From an uncultured Dehalococcoidia bacterium (lineage in GTDB: Bacteria > Chloroflexota > Dehalococcoidia > Lucifugimonadales > CAJWER01), in contig OY282442.1 in assembly GCA_958296115.1 (NCBI GenBank), positions 344,001 through 408,000 of the forward strand: a stretch of 64,000 nt of DNA. The letters run 5' to 3'. The notes beneath the pieces were generated by a model. That model was not told the DNA's origin. It saw only the letters and a list, made by a program, of their open reading frames with translations, and did not search any database. How positions within the stretch are numbered: position 1 is the first letter of the stretch; the number at the start of each line of letters is the position of its first letter. This document shows positions 44,630 to 54,216 of the stretch, in pieces. Position numbers and translations under genes: made by a program.

Positions 44630-47600
44630 ATGCCCGACGCGCTCGCGCAATTTCATCCCCTGATCCGCGACTGGTTCGCCAGCCGCTTCGAGGCTCCGAC
44701 TGACGCTCAGGCCGAGGGCTGGCCAGCCATTGCGCGGGGCATGCATACCCTCGTGGCCGCGCCGACCGGCTCCGGCAAGACCCTGGCCGCCTTCATGACG
44801 TGCCTAGATCGGCTCGTCAGGGCCGCGCTCGACGGCGGGCTGCCGGACGGCACGGAGGTCGTGTACGTCTCGCCGCTGAAAGCGCTGGCGAACGACATCG
44901 AGCGCAACCTGACAGGCCCCCTGGCAGAGATGGCCTGCCTCGCCGAGGAGCGCGGAACGCCGCTGCCAGAGATCCGCGTCGGCCTCCGCACCGGCGATAC
45001 GCCGGCATCCAAGCGGCAGGCCATGGCGAAGAACCCGCCCCACGTGCTCATCACGACCCCCGAGTCCTTCTACATCCTGCTGACCTCCGAGAGCGGTCGT
45101 AGGGGGCTGGCCAGCGCGCGGACACTCATACTCGACGAGCTGCACGCCGTCGCCGACGACAAGCGCGGCTCGCATCTCAGCCTCTCCGTCGAGCGGCTGT
45201 GCAGGCTCGCCGATGGCCCCGTCACCCGCATCGGCCTGTCCGCCACGCAGCGGCCCATCGAGGAGGTGGCGCGGTTCCTCGTCGGCTCCGAGAACATCGC
45301 CGACGATGGGACGCCCGGCTGCCTGATAGTGGATACCGGCCACGCCCGCGAGATGGACCTCGCCCTGGAAATGCCGGAAGACGAGATAGGCCCCATCGCT
45401 ACCCACGAGCAGTGGGACCGCGCCCTAGACCGCGTAGCCGAGCTCGTGAAAGCGCACGACACGACACTCCTGTTCGTGAACACCCGCCGCTTGGTCGAAC
45501 GGCTCGCGCACCAGATGTCGGCCCGGCTTGGAGAAGAGGCCGTCGCGGCGCATCACGGCAGCCTGTCCCTGCAGACCCGCCAAGACGCCGAGCGGCGCCT
45601 CAAGGATGGCAGGGTCAAGCTCTGCGTCGCCACGGCGTCCCTCGAGCTCGGCATAGACATAGGCGCGATTGACCTCGTGTGCCAGATAGGGTCGCCCAGG
45701 TCCATAGGACTGCTGCTGCAGCGCGTCGGACGCTCGGGCCATTTCCTAGGCGGCACCCCCAAGGGACGCCTATTCCCACTCACCCGCGACGAGCTCATCG
45801 AGTGCATGGCCCTGGTCCGCGGAGTGCGGCGCCAGAACCTCGACACGCTCTCCATACCGCCTTGGCCCCTCGACGTGCTCGCCCAGCAGATAGTGGCCGA
45901 GTGCGGCGCAGGCGAACGGGATGAAGACGAGCTGTTCGAACTCGCCCGACGCGCCTATCCGTACAGGGACCTGCCGCGCGACAAGTATGACGAGGCGCTG
46001 GAGATGCTGTCCCAGGGCGTCGCGCCGCGCGAGGGCCGAAGGACGGCATATATCCACCGCGACGCGGTCAACGGCAAGCTGCGCGGACGCAGGGGAGCGC
46101 GGCTCAGGGCGATTACCAACGGCGGAGCCATCCCCGACAACGCCGACTACGACGTGATAGCCGAGCCGGAAGACGTGTTCGTCGGCTCGGTGAACGAGGA
46201 CTTCGCCGTCGAGAGCATGAGGGGCGACGTCTTCCTGCTGGGCAACACCGCCTGGCGTATCCGCAGGGTCTCGAACGGCCAGGTCCGCGTCGAGGACGCC
46301 GCCGGCGCCTCGCCGACCATCCCGTTCTGGTTCGGCGAGGCGCCGGGCCGCACGAGCGAGCTCTCCGACGAGGTCTCGGAGCTGCGGGACGAGATATACG
46401 CCCACCTCGAGGACGGCGACGCCGTGAAGTGGCTGATAGGCGAGATTGGCGTCCCCCAAGAGGCGGCCGAGGCGGCCGAGGCATACGTCGCCGAGGGCGT
46501 CAAGGTACTCGGAACCGTGCCCACCAAGAAGAGGGTCGTCGCCGAGCGCTTCTTCGACGAGACCGGCGGGATGCAGCTGGTCATACACGCCCCGTTCGGC
46601 TCTCGCATCAACAGGGCATGGGGGCTCGCGCTCCGCAAGGAGATATGCCGGACTTTCGACTTCGAGCTCCAAGCGTCCGCAACCGAGGACGGCGTCAACT
46701 TCTCGCTCGGCCCATCTCTCTCGTTCCCTATCGAGGACGTGTTCCGGTACGTCGACCCCGCCAAGACCAAGAAGATACTCACACAAGCCGTCCTCCAAGC
46801 CCCCACGTTCCAGGTCCGCTGGCGGTGGGACGTTACCCGCGCCCTCGCGGTTCTGCGCTTCTTCAACGGCAAGAAGGCGCCGCCCGCCCTGCAGCGCATG
46901 AGGTCCGACGACCTGCTCGCCGCCGTGTTCCCAGCCCAGGTGGCCTGCCAGGACAACGCGCCGCCGGGCGACATCGAGGTGCCGGAGCATCCCCTCGTGT
47001 TCGAAACCCTGCGCGACTGCCTCAACGAGGCGATGGACTCCGACGGGTTCCAGGCAGTCCTAGAGGACATACAGCGGGGCGAGATCGAGGTCTTCGCCCG
47101 CGATACCGTCCAGCCCTCGGCCTTCTCACACCAGATACTCAACGCCATGCCATACGCCTTCCTGGACGATGACGGCGAGATACAGGAGCGCCGCTCCAGG
47201 ATGGTTTCCCTGCGCCGCGTCCTGCCCGACGACGCCCGCGACCTCGCGGCCTTGGACCCTAACGCCGTCGAGGAGGCGGCTAGGGACGCTTGGCCCCTCG
47301 CCCGCGACGCCGACGAGCTCCACGACGCCCTGCTTACCCTCGGAATCCTGCCCGAGGCCGACCTGGCCCGATGCGCAGGCGACCCCGTCAATCTCACCGT
47401 CTGGCTCGCGGAGCTGATAGCGACCGGGCGGGCGGCGCGGGCAGCCTACGCCGAGGGCCGATCCGGATGGGTGGCCGCCGAGACCGCGCCGACGGTTGCC
47501 GCCGCCTTCCCGGACGCCGCGTTCGAGCCGGAGCCGCAGCCCATCCCCGGCGCTGGGGAGCCGCCCACCCAGGACGAGGCGGAGTTGGTCCTCGTCCGCA

Positions 47601-49030
47601 GCCGCGTCGAGAGCGTCGGCCCATTCACGCCCGCCGCGCTCGCCGACGCCCTGGGCATGCGCCGCCCGGCCGTGGACATCGCCCTAGCGAGCCTCGAGGG
47701 TACGGGCAACGTGCTGCGCGGACGCTTCACGCCGGGCGTCCAAGACGAGGAGTTCTGCGACCGCCGCGTGCTCGCCCGCATCCACAGGGACACTATCGGC
47801 CGGCTGCGCCGCGAGATTGAGCCGGTCCCGCCCGCGGCCTTCATGCGCTTCCTGTTCCGATGGCAACGCGCCGAAGACCAGTCGAAAGCGCGAGGCGAAG
47901 GCGGGCTCCTCGAAGTCATAGAGCAGCTGCAGGGGTTCGAAGCCGCAGCCGCCGCATGGGAGTCCGACGCGCTCCCCCTCCGCGTGGACGATTACAAGCC
48001 ATCGGACTTGGACGCGCTCTGCCTGTCCGGAGAGGTCGTGTGGGGACGGTTCAGCCGGCGCTCCAACGGCGAGGGCGCTCACAACAGGGCTGCGCTGTCG
48101 CGAAACGGCCCAATCTCCCTCGGCCTGCGCGACTCCCTGCCATGGCTGCTGCGCGAGCGGGACACCGAATGCGCCGCCCCCATTGGCGCAGCCGGCGACG
48201 TGTACTACTACCTGTCCAAGCGCGGCGCGTCATTCCTGCCCGACGTCATCCGAGGCGCTCGGCGTCTCCCGTCCGACGTCGAGAACGCTCTATGGCAGCT
48301 GGTCGCCATGGGGCTGGTCACGTCCGACGGGTTCGCCGGCCTTCGCAGCCTGGTCAACGGCGCGGCCAAGCATGTTCGCCAGGGCCCGCGCTTCCGACGC
48401 AGGCCGCCCCGCCGACGCGCCGCCAGCCGATGGTCGCTGCTGCAGGCCCCGCCAGCCGACGGCTGGGACGCGACGCATACGAACGGCCATATCCTCGACC
48501 AAGAAGAGGGGAGCGAATGGGGCGCAGAGCCGCCCGACGACGCAGCCGGCTACGTCCGCAGCCGCGCCCCGGACGAACACAGGGCCTTCCAGATGCTGCG
48601 CCGATACGGCATCGTCTTCCCGGAGCTGCTCGCCCGCGAGCCTGCCGCCCCGCGCTGGCGCGACCTGGTTCGCATCTACCGCAGAGCCGAAGCGCGGGGC
48701 GAGATCAGGGGCGGGCGGTTCGTAACAGGCTTCGTCGGCGAGCAGTTCGCACTCCCCGAAGCGGTGGCTATGATACGTGGAACCCGCAAGGCCGCCCAAG
48801 ACGGCAAGCTCGCCGTCATATCCGCCTGCGACCCGCTGAACCTAGCGGGCATCCTAACCCCAGGCCCCCGCGTGCCAGCCGTATTGGGCAACCGCCTGAT
48901 ATACCGCGACGGCATCCTGATAGCCGCCGCCGTCAACGGCGAATTGGACATCCGCGCCGACGTGGACCCGTCAACCCTGTCCCAAGTCTCCCGCACGCTC
49001 GGCCTCAAGGCCCCGGCGCGTGTAGCCTAA
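44630..49030 (+). CDS. Lhr-like ATP-dependent helicase, long form
   Basis: 1466 residues from MPDALAQFHPLIRDWF; a GTG at 44618 is an alternative start. Helicase core: Walker A PTGSGKTL at 45-52, DELH at 169-172, SATQRP near 204-209, FVNTRR, HHGSLS and QRVGRSGHFLGG. The Lhr-specific winged-helix and beta-barrel part (RMRSDDLLAAVFP) follows, and a C-terminal extension of about 650 residues corresponds to the long bacterial Lhr form (E. coli Lhr is about 1540 residues). It unwinds RNA:DNA or branched DNA in repair. A TATACT box (44604-44609) lies just before the start. Its 3' end overlaps the convergent gene by 4 bp. Confidence 0.92.
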   Translation: MPDALAQFHPLIRDWFASRFEAPTDAQAEGWPAIARGMHTLVAAPTGSGKTLAAFMTCLDRLVRAALDGGLPDGTEVVYVSPLKALANDIERNLTGPLAEMACLAEERGTPLPEIRVGLRTGDTPASKRQAMAKNPPHVLITTPESFYILLTSESGRRGLASARTLILDELHAVADDKRGSHLSLSVERLCRLADGPVTRIGLSATQRPIEEVARFLVGSENIADDGTPGCLIVDTGHAREMDLALEMPEDEIGPIATHEQWDRALDRVAELVKAHDTTLLFVNTRRLVERLAHQMSARLGEEAVAAHHGSLSLQTRQDAERRLKDGRVKLCVATASLELGIDIGAIDLVCQIGSPRSIGLLLQRVGRSGHFLGGTPKGRLFPLTRDELIECMALVRGVRRQNLDTLSIPPWPLDVLAQQIVAECGAGERDEDELFELARRAYPYRDLPRDKYDEALEMLSQGVAPREGRRTAYIHRDAVNGKLRGRRGARLRAITNGGAIPDNADYDVIAEPEDVFVGSVNEDFAVESMRGDVFLLGNTAWRIRRVSNGQVRVEDAAGASPTIPFWFGEAPGRTSELSDEVSELRDEIYAHLEDGDAVKWLIGEIGVPQEAAEAAEAYVAEGVKVLGTVPTKKRVVAERFFDETGGMQLVIHAPFGSRINRAWGLALRKEICRTFDFELQASATEDGVNFSLGPSLSFPIEDVFRYVDPAKTKKILTQAVLQAPTFQVRWRWDVTRALAVLRFFNGKKAPPALQRMRSDDLLAAVFPAQVACQDNAPPGDIEVPEHPLVFETLRDCLNEAMDSDGFQAVLEDIQRGEIEVFARDTVQPSAFSHQILNAMPYAFLDDDGEIQERRSRMVSLRRVLPDDARDLAALDPNAVEEAARDAWPLARDADELHDALLTLGILPEADLARCAGDPVNLTVWLAELIATGRAARAAYAEGRSGWVAAETAPTVAAAFPDAAFEPEPQPIPGAGEPPTQDEAELVLVRSRVESVGPFTPAALADALGMRRPAVDIALASLEGTGNVLRGRFTPGVQDEEFCDRRVLARIHRDTIGRLRREIEPVPPAAFMRFLFRWQRAEDQSKARGEGGLLEVIEQLQGFEAAAAAWESDALPLRVDDYKPSDLDALCLSGEVVWGRFSRRSNGEGAHNRAALSRNGPISLGLRDSLPWLLRERDTECAAPIGAAGDVYYYLSKRGASFLPDVIRGARRLPSDVENALWQLVAMGLVTSDGFAGLRSLVNGAAKHVRQGPRFRRRPPRRRAASRWSLLQAPPADGWDATHTNGHILDQEEGSEWGAEPPDDAAGYVRSRAPDEHRAFQMLRRYGIVFPELLAREPAAPRWRDLVRIYRRAEARGEIRGGRFVTGFVGEQFALPEAVAMIRGTRKAAQDGKLAVISACDPLNLAGILTPGPRVPAVLGNRLIYRDGILIAAAVNGELDIRADVDPSTLSQVSRTLGLKAPARVA

Positions 49031-49470
49031 TGCGCGCCGGCGCCCCAATCGTCTAGCTGAAACCAGAGCGCCTTCTCAACCCCCGCGCTGCCGCAGCTCT
49101 GCTCCCACTCCTCGGTTAGCAGGTCCGCAACTCGGTCATCATAGAAAACGCCCGCTGTAACAGCGTAGGCGCGGCATCCCAGGAACCGCCTCAGGTAGCC
49201 AGCATTGCGAATTGCCCTGCCGGTATCCCGTTCGTCAACGGTATATGAGACTTCCCCTGCGATATAGCAGACCTCCCCCCGCTCACTGGTCGCCTCAATG
49301 AGCATGTCGGACATGCAGAAGCTCCGCATGTCGTTCCTTGCGATGCCCTCCGCCTTTCCGGCGCGAATCGCCTGGTCGGCTATGGCCCTGATCTTCTCGA
49401 ATGTGAGAAGGCGAGCTTCCCGCATCCCCATTTCGAAGGCGAGCGCCATGCCCACTTTCTCCGCATTCAT
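49027..49470 (-). CDS. C-terminal half of a split coiled-coil/nuclease-like protein
   Basis: 147 residues from MNAEKVGMALAFEMGMREARLL. SFCMSDMLIEATSERGEVCYIAGEVSYTVDERDTGRAIRNAGYL is the C-terminal domain usually fused behind an N-terminal coiled coil in a single protein family that looks PD-(D/E)XK-like (Asp-Glu-x-Lys-like spacing, E...EVSYT). The preceding gene carries the coiled coil in another frame, one base off. Either a frameshift has split the gene or this part is translated on its own from the ATG with AGGG 9 nt upstream. It converges with the Lhr gene. Confidence 0.6.
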   Translation of the reverse strand: MNAEKVGMALAFEMGMREARLLTFEKIRAIADQAIRAGKAEGIARNDMRSFCMSDMLIEATSERGEVCYIAGEVSYTVDERDTGRAIRNAGYLRRFLGCRAYAVTAGVFYDDRVADLLTEEWEQSCGSAGVEKALWFQLDDWGAGAH

Positions 49471-49822
49471 CTCTATGAACCCTGCCTTTCATATCCGATA
49501 TGTGTCTGCTATGCACCCTCTGCGTATGTTCAATCGAGTCGAAGCGCCGGTCCGCCTGGTCGAAGCGCCGATCCGTAGTCTCTACGTGCTCAGCCATTGT
49601 CTGCGCCGCCTGGTCGAAGCGCCGATCCGTAGTCTCTACGTGCTCAGCCATTATCTGCGCCGCCTGGTCGAAGCGCCGATTCGTAGTCTCTACGTACTCA
49701 GCCATTATCTGGGGCAGCCTTAGCAGCTCGTCCGTCAGCAGTATTCGCCGAAGATCATCCCGCCACTCCGGATGCTCCACCAGTATCCGGCTCAAATCCC
49801 CTATGGTGTTGATAGTCGTCAT
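49295..49822 (-). pseudogene. N-terminal half of the same gene, frameshifted
   Basis: The frame from MTTINTIGDLSRILVEHPEWRDDL is family-like to about residue 115 (HSRHISDMKGRVHR, near 49478) and then becomes low-similarity sequence to a stop at 49295. It contains three 18-residue repeats (MAEHVETTDRRFDQAAQ) forming a heptad-like coiled coil. The continuation of the family is found one base off in the gene at 49027-49470, so a single-base insertion near 49470-49478 is the likely cause. A sequencing error cannot be excluded. Confidence 0.6.
49557..49718. repeat. Three 54-bp tandem repeats within the split gene
   Basis: Units starting with TGGTCGAAGCGCCG at 49557, 49611 and 49665, nearly identical and in phase with the 18-residue protein repeat. 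Such an array can change copy number by slippage. Confidence 0.85.
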
Positions 49823-49986
49823 GGCCGCTCCTCCGCCTCATCTTATATTACACCATCGTCAATTGGGGGATTTGCGGAATAGCCCCGGCGAACACCCTAG
49901 GGAAGCATGGCGTTCACAGCTTATTCAGGAAATGCGCCTGCCGCTTGATGGCCATTGGCGCGGCGGCATGGGATGGATGGCGAGCC

Positions 49987-50355
49987 TCACGATGTCCCTC
50001 CCACCGGCGCGCCCCATATTATGAGCAGCTTGAGGGCGCCGCTTCCCGTATTGCGGAAGCCGTGGTCCGCGCCCGGCGGCGCCATGACCGCGTCTCCGGG
50101 GCCGACTGCGGTCTCCTCGCCGTCCATCCACATGACGCCCTGCCCCGCGATGAAGTAGTAGAACTCCTCGAGGGCGTCGTCGCCGTCGTGAACGTGGGAG
50201 CCCTCGCTCGCGCCGGGCGGAAGCTCCCATATCTCGACGCGGATGGGCAGGCGGGACGCGCCGTGAAAGAACCTTCGGCGCGTTATCACGCCGTCGCCGT
50301 CGTGTATGGCAGCCGGGCCGATGACGTCCGCGGTCTCGTTCTGCTTCCAGCTCAT
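49987..50355 (-). CDS. Cupin-domain protein
   Basis: 122 residues from MSWKQNETADVIGP, with GGAGG 7 nt upstream. Cupin motif 1 is GSHVHDGDDALEEFYYFIAG (His-x-His... Glu ligands) and motif 2 PGDAVMAPPGADHGFRNTG. A metal-binding single-domain cupin of unknown substrate. It is divergent from the barrel protein at 50.5 kb. Confidence 0.83.
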   Translation of the reverse strand: MSWKQNETADVIGPAAIHDGDGVITRRRFFHGASRLPIRVEIWELPPGASEGSHVHDGDDALEEFYYFIAGQGVMWMDGEETAVGPGDAVMAPPGADHGFRNTGSGALKLLIIWGAPVGGTS

Positions 50356-50416
50356 TGAGGATCCTCCAAGTCTTACTTTGGCCGCGCGCCAGTATAGCCC
50401 GGCCAGCAGGTTCGAG

Positions 50417-50422
50417 TATAAT
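50417..50422 (+). promoter_or_regulatory. Possible -10 box
   Basis: A perfect TATAAT stands 51 bp before the next gene's start. No convincing -35 is found at 16-18 bp, so the call is weak. Confidence 0.3.
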
Positions 50423-50473
50423 ACAATCCCTTCGAACCTCGACGTACCACGGCCTGCCTGCAAGGAGCGAGAC

Positions 50474-52237
50474 ATGACGCGAGCTACGAACCCTGACCAT
50501 CCCGCGCTGACTATCGAAAGCTCGATGGCGCCGCCTCACTGGGCGCTGCTCCAGAGGGAGCTGCTGCGCGCGGAGACGCAGGCGTGCCAGGCGTTCTTCG
50601 AGCATTACTTCGACGAGCGCGGATACCTGCTGTGCGTCCCAAGATGGGGCGGCGACGACGGCGCCGACGACGCCGCCGAGAACCTGCTGAACTGGACGAT
50701 GCTCCACGCCCTAGGCGCGCCGGACATGGCGCTGGAGCTGTACAAGAAGGGCTGGGAGGGCCACCTGCGGCAGTACACGGAGGCCAAGACCGAGGACGTG
50801 CCGTTCGCCCGCGACGGGATGTACTACAAGGAGTTCCCCGTCATGTTCGACTGGATGCACAACGGCGAGGGGTTCTCCGTGTTCTTCCTGCAGGGGCTCT
50901 CCGACCCTGACGACGCCGCGTTCGCCCGCCGGACGAGGCGGTACGCCGGCTTCTACATGGGGAACGATCCAAGCGCGCCCAACTACGACCCGGAGCATCG
51001 CGTCATTCGCAGTATGTTCAACGGCAGCCGAGGCCCCCTGCTCCGCAAGGCGACGGCGCTGGACTGGGCGGGCGACCCGATAGAGATAGAGGGCCGGTTC
51101 GACCCCGGCCACGGCGAGCGCGACTACGAGGAGATGCTGCTGCACTTCCGCGACTACAACGACGTGGTGGGCGACCACCCGCTGAACATGAGCGCGACTA
51201 CCCTGGCCTTCAACGCCTACGCCCTCACGGGCGAGCGGCGTTACCGGGACTGGCTGATCGAGTACGTGGACGCATGGGTAGAGCGGACCGCGGCGAACGG
51301 CGGCATCATCCCCAGCAACGTCGGGCTGGACGGCTCGATAGGCGGGGCGTGCGGCGGCAAGTGGTACGGCGGCGTCTATGGCTGGGGCTTCTCGGTGTAC
51401 GACCCCGGCAGGAAGGCGATTCATCACCGCCCGTTCATGATGGGGCGCGTGCCGCTGAGCTTCGGCAACGGGCTGCTGGTCACGGGCGATTTCAGGTACG
51501 TGGACACGTGGCGGGGCGTCATCGAGGCGGTCAACTCGAACGCGAAGACGGTGGACGGGCGCAAGGTGTATCCGCGGATGCACGGCGACGAGGGATGGTA
51601 CGACTTCAGGGACGAGCCCTTGGACGAGGGGGCGCTGGAGGTCTATTACTGGACTATGGACTCCGCCGACCGAGAGCGCGTGCGCGGCAACGGGTGGCTC
51701 GACTTCCTGGACGGCCGGAACCCGGGCTACCCCGTGGACGCCCTGGAGCGCGACCTGGAGGACGTGCGCTCGAGGATGGAGGGAATGAGACGGGACACGG
51801 CATCGCCCGACACGCGGATGTCCGACGACATGAACGGACTGACGCCGGCCCTGACTGGCACGCTGACGGAGTTGATGCTTGGCGGGCTGCCGACGGGCCG
51901 CCAAGGGCACCCGCTGCACGCCCGCGTCCGCTACTTCGACCCGGAGCGCCGACGTGCCGGAGCGCCGGAAGACGTGGCGGCGCTGGTAACGCGGATGACC
52001 GACGTAGAGACGTCGGTCACGCTCGTGAACGTGAACCAGGTCGAGGGCCGGACCGTAGTGGTCCAGGGCGGCGCCTACGGCGAGCACAGCATACTCACCG
52101 CAGCCGCGGACGGCCAGACCCTAGACGTGAACGGCAGGGCCTGCGCAGTCCGCCTGGAGCCCGGCGCAGGCGCGGAGCTCACGCTCGCCATGCGCCGATA
52201 CGCCAACCAGCCAACCCTAGCGTTCCCGTGGGTATAG
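50474..52237 (+). CDS. Large protein of (alpha/alpha)6-barrel type, possible glycosidase/lyase
   Basis: 587 residues with AAGGAG 6 nt before the ATG. Helical, Trp/Tyr-rich sequence with repeats such as LNMSATTLAFNAYALTGERRYRDWLIEYVDAW recalls six-hairpin glycosidases and related epimerases. A Gly-rich GGACGGKWYGGVYGWG and a C-terminal beta-rich domain (near 490-587) follow. No signal peptide. It may act on oligosaccharides; 93 bp downstream is an enolase-superfamily gene, which would fit a sugar-acid pathway. I do not recognise the exact family. Confidence 0.5.
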   Translation: MTRATNPDHPALTIESSMAPPHWALLQRELLRAETQACQAFFEHYFDERGYLLCVPRWGGDDGADDAAENLLNWTMLHALGAPDMALELYKKGWEGHLRQYTEAKTEDVPFARDGMYYKEFPVMFDWMHNGEGFSVFFLQGLSDPDDAAFARRTRRYAGFYMGNDPSAPNYDPEHRVIRSMFNGSRGPLLRKATALDWAGDPIEIEGRFDPGHGERDYEEMLLHFRDYNDVVGDHPLNMSATTLAFNAYALTGERRYRDWLIEYVDAWVERTAANGGIIPSNVGLDGSIGGACGGKWYGGVYGWGFSVYDPGRKAIHHRPFMMGRVPLSFGNGLLVTGDFRYVDTWRGVIEAVNSNAKTVDGRKVYPRMHGDEGWYDFRDEPLDEGALEVYYWTMDSADRERVRGNGWLDFLDGRNPGYPVDALERDLEDVRSRMEGMRRDTASPDTRMSDDMNGLTPALTGTLTELMLGGLPTGRQGHPLHARVRYFDPERRRAGAPEDVAALVTRMTDVETSVTLVNVNQVEGRTVVVQGGAYGEHSILTAAADGQTLDVNGRACAVRLEPGAGAELTLAMRRYANQPTLAFPWV

Positions 52238-52329
52238 GCGCGGATAGATCAAGTTCTGGCGCGAGCGGGACCGCATAAACCGCGAGTTGAGCCAGTAGCA
52301 TTAGATCGGACCGAGAGGATGTTGCGCCC

Positions 52330-53583
52330 GTGAAGATTACGGACATCGAGGCCATACCGATACATCCCAGGCTGGCGGAGCGGTACGACAACCCAGCTGG
52401 GCGGGCGCGGATGGGGGACATCGATTGCCGCATGGTGTTCAGGGTAACGACTGACATTGGGATAGTCGGATACGGCGACTACGATTGGCCCGGGCCGCCT
52501 CCGCCAAGATCTATGCTGGAACCTCTGATAGATCGCAGCCCGTTCGACTTCATGCTCGCGGACCTGAACCTCGGGCTGGGCTCGGCACTGTACGACGTGA
52601 TGGGCAAGTACTTGGAGGAGCCGGCACACAAGCTACTGGGTCAGAAGGTGAGGGACGCGGGAGCGGTCGCGGCGTGGACACGGCCATGCTCCGCCGAGGC
52701 GCTCGCGGGGGAGATACGGCGGGCCGTGGACGAGGGGTACCGCGTCTTCAAGATGCACACGAGCCCGGAGTACGACCCGCTCGCGCAGGCGGAGGCGGCA
52801 GCCGATGCCGCGCCGGACGGGTTCAGGCTCCACTTCGACTTCAACGGGGCGGGGCGCACCCTGGGCGTCCTGAAGCCGCTGGCGGCGGAGATGGAGCGGC
52901 GCTATCCCATAGTCGGGTTCATCGAGGACCCGCTCCCACGCACGGACATAGACGGCTGGCGGAGGCTTCGCGCCCAGACGACCATCCCAATAGTTCACGG
53001 AGGAGGGCCGGCGCTGGGCGGTCATTACGAGATGGCGACCGGGATGGCTGACATATACATGCTGGGCGGGCCAATTGGAGACATCGTTTCGCGGGGGATG
53101 GCGGCTGCGAGGGCGAACGCGCAGGTCATCATGCAGCTCACGGGCGGGACGCTGATGAAGGCGATGACCCTGCACCTGATGGCCGTGCTGCCAACAGCGT
53201 CGGCGCACTCCATCAACCTCGATGACCAGTACGCGGAGGACATCACTACCAAGCGCATCCCGGTGGTGGAGGGTTTCTCGCCTGTGCCGGATGGGCCAGG
53301 GCTCGGCTTCGAGGTTGACGAGACGATGCTGCGGAAGGCCGCGTCAAACGCCCCTATCGAGGAGACACGGCCCAGGGTCATCGGCATCCTGCGTCTGCCC
53401 AACGGACGCAAGGTACACACGCCGCGCCGCCCTGTGCCGCAGCGCATTACTGGCATGGAGGAGGGCGCGGTTCGCGGCATAGACTTCGAGTGGTGGGAGG
53501 ACGACGGCGGCCCGGAGTTCGAAGACGCCTACCGGCGCATGAAGGCGGACGCAGAGGCAAGAGGCCAACTGGTAGTGGATTAG
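52330..53583 (+). CDS. Enolase-superfamily (mandelate racemase-like) protein
   Basis: 417 residues from a GTG. N-terminal capping domain, then a barrel with LHFDFNGAG (metal Asp) and GFIEDPLPRTD (metal Glu). The third metal position, normally Glu or Asp in a 'GEs' loop, reads VHGGGPAL and has no acid. The lysine strand is FKMHTS (Lys-x-His) rather than Lys-x-Lys. So this is an atypical member, perhaps a dehydratase with altered chemistry or an inactive one. The neighbouring barrel protein suggests sugar-acid catabolism. Confidence 0.75.
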   Translation: MKITDIEAIPIHPRLAERYDNPAGRARMGDIDCRMVFRVTTDIGIVGYGDYDWPGPPPPRSMLEPLIDRSPFDFMLADLNLGLGSALYDVMGKYLEEPAHKLLGQKVRDAGAVAAWTRPCSAEALAGEIRRAVDEGYRVFKMHTSPEYDPLAQAEAAADAAPDGFRLHFDFNGAGRTLGVLKPLAAEMERRYPIVGFIEDPLPRTDIDGWRRLRAQTTIPIVHGGGPALGGHYEMATGMADIYMLGGPIGDIVSRGMAAARANAQVIMQLTGGTLMKAMTLHLMAVLPTASAHSINLDDQYAEDITTKRIPVVEGFSPVPDGPGLGFEVDETMLRKAASNAPIEETRPRVIGILRLPNGRKVHTPRRPVPQRITGMEEGAVRGIDFEWWEDDGGPEFEDAYRRMKADAEARGQLVVD

Positions 53584-53592
53584 CGCGGCAGT

Positions 53593-54216
53593 CTATGCCG
53601 CCGCCAGGCGTCGCAGGAAGCCTTTCATAGGCTCGAACACAGGATTATCGAAGGGCCAATAGTCCTTGCGCGCTCCAACGCCCACGCTCGTGGACGGGTC
53701 CTCCTGAGCCGAGAGGTAGGCGTGGGCCAATGTCTTGGCGACGTTCTTCGACGTGAGAGCCGCTGATCCCTGGAGGCACTCGAGGTATGCTTCCGCGCAC
53801 CGGCCAGCCGGCGTGTCCCGGACAGCCTGCCAGCATAGGTCTTCAACAGCGCCGGGAGAACGTCCGTCTGGGAGGATGAATACGCCTACCGAGGGCGTCC
53901 CCTGCGCGAAAGCGCCGTGGGAGCCGGGCGCGGCCAGGTCGAGGGAGCCCAGGGCGTCTGTGACGGATTGCAGGGCGCGCGCCGGGGAGTCATCCGCGTC
54001 GCGCATTATGCCGATGGCAGACAGGTTGATTCCCCTAGCCATCGCGTCCTCCATGACCGCTTCAAGTCCTGTTCTGAATCCGAACTTGCCCCCAACTTCA
54101 ATTACCTGAACGCCGCCGATATTCCAACGGCGGAGCATTGCTTCAATCAGGTTGACTTCATCCATTCCTTCCACAAGCAGCAGGCGGTCGGACTTGACTA
54201 TGCGCGTGGATGTCAC
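53593..54216 (-). CDS. TOPRIM-like protein (DUF3226-type)
   Basis: 207 residues from a GTG that overlaps the ATPase stop (GTGA); the longer frame upstream is not family-like. RLLLVEGMDEVNLIEAML gives the TOPRIM Glu (residue 16) and IGIMRDADDSP the Asp-x-Asp (73, 75), so the metal site is complete. DUF3226-type proteins are stand-alone TOPRIM nucleases. Coupling to the AAA ATPase makes it resemble an OLD-family nuclease cut into two polypeptides. Confidence 0.75.
   Translation of the reverse strand: MTSTRIVKSDRLLLVEGMDEVNLIEAMLRRWNIGGVQVIEVGGKFGFRTGLEAVMEDAMARGINLSAIGIMRDADDSPARALQSVTDALGSLDLAAPGSHGAFAQGTPSVGVFILPDGRSPGAVEDLCWQAVRDTPAGRCAEAYLECLQGSAALTSKNVAKTLAHAYLSAQEDPSTSVGVGARKDYWPFDNPVFEPMKGFLRRLAAA

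Noticed and set aside
49560-49720. Tandem repeats considered as a CRISPR array
   Set aside because: The three 54-bp units are contiguous without spacers and in phase with an 18-residue protein repeat.
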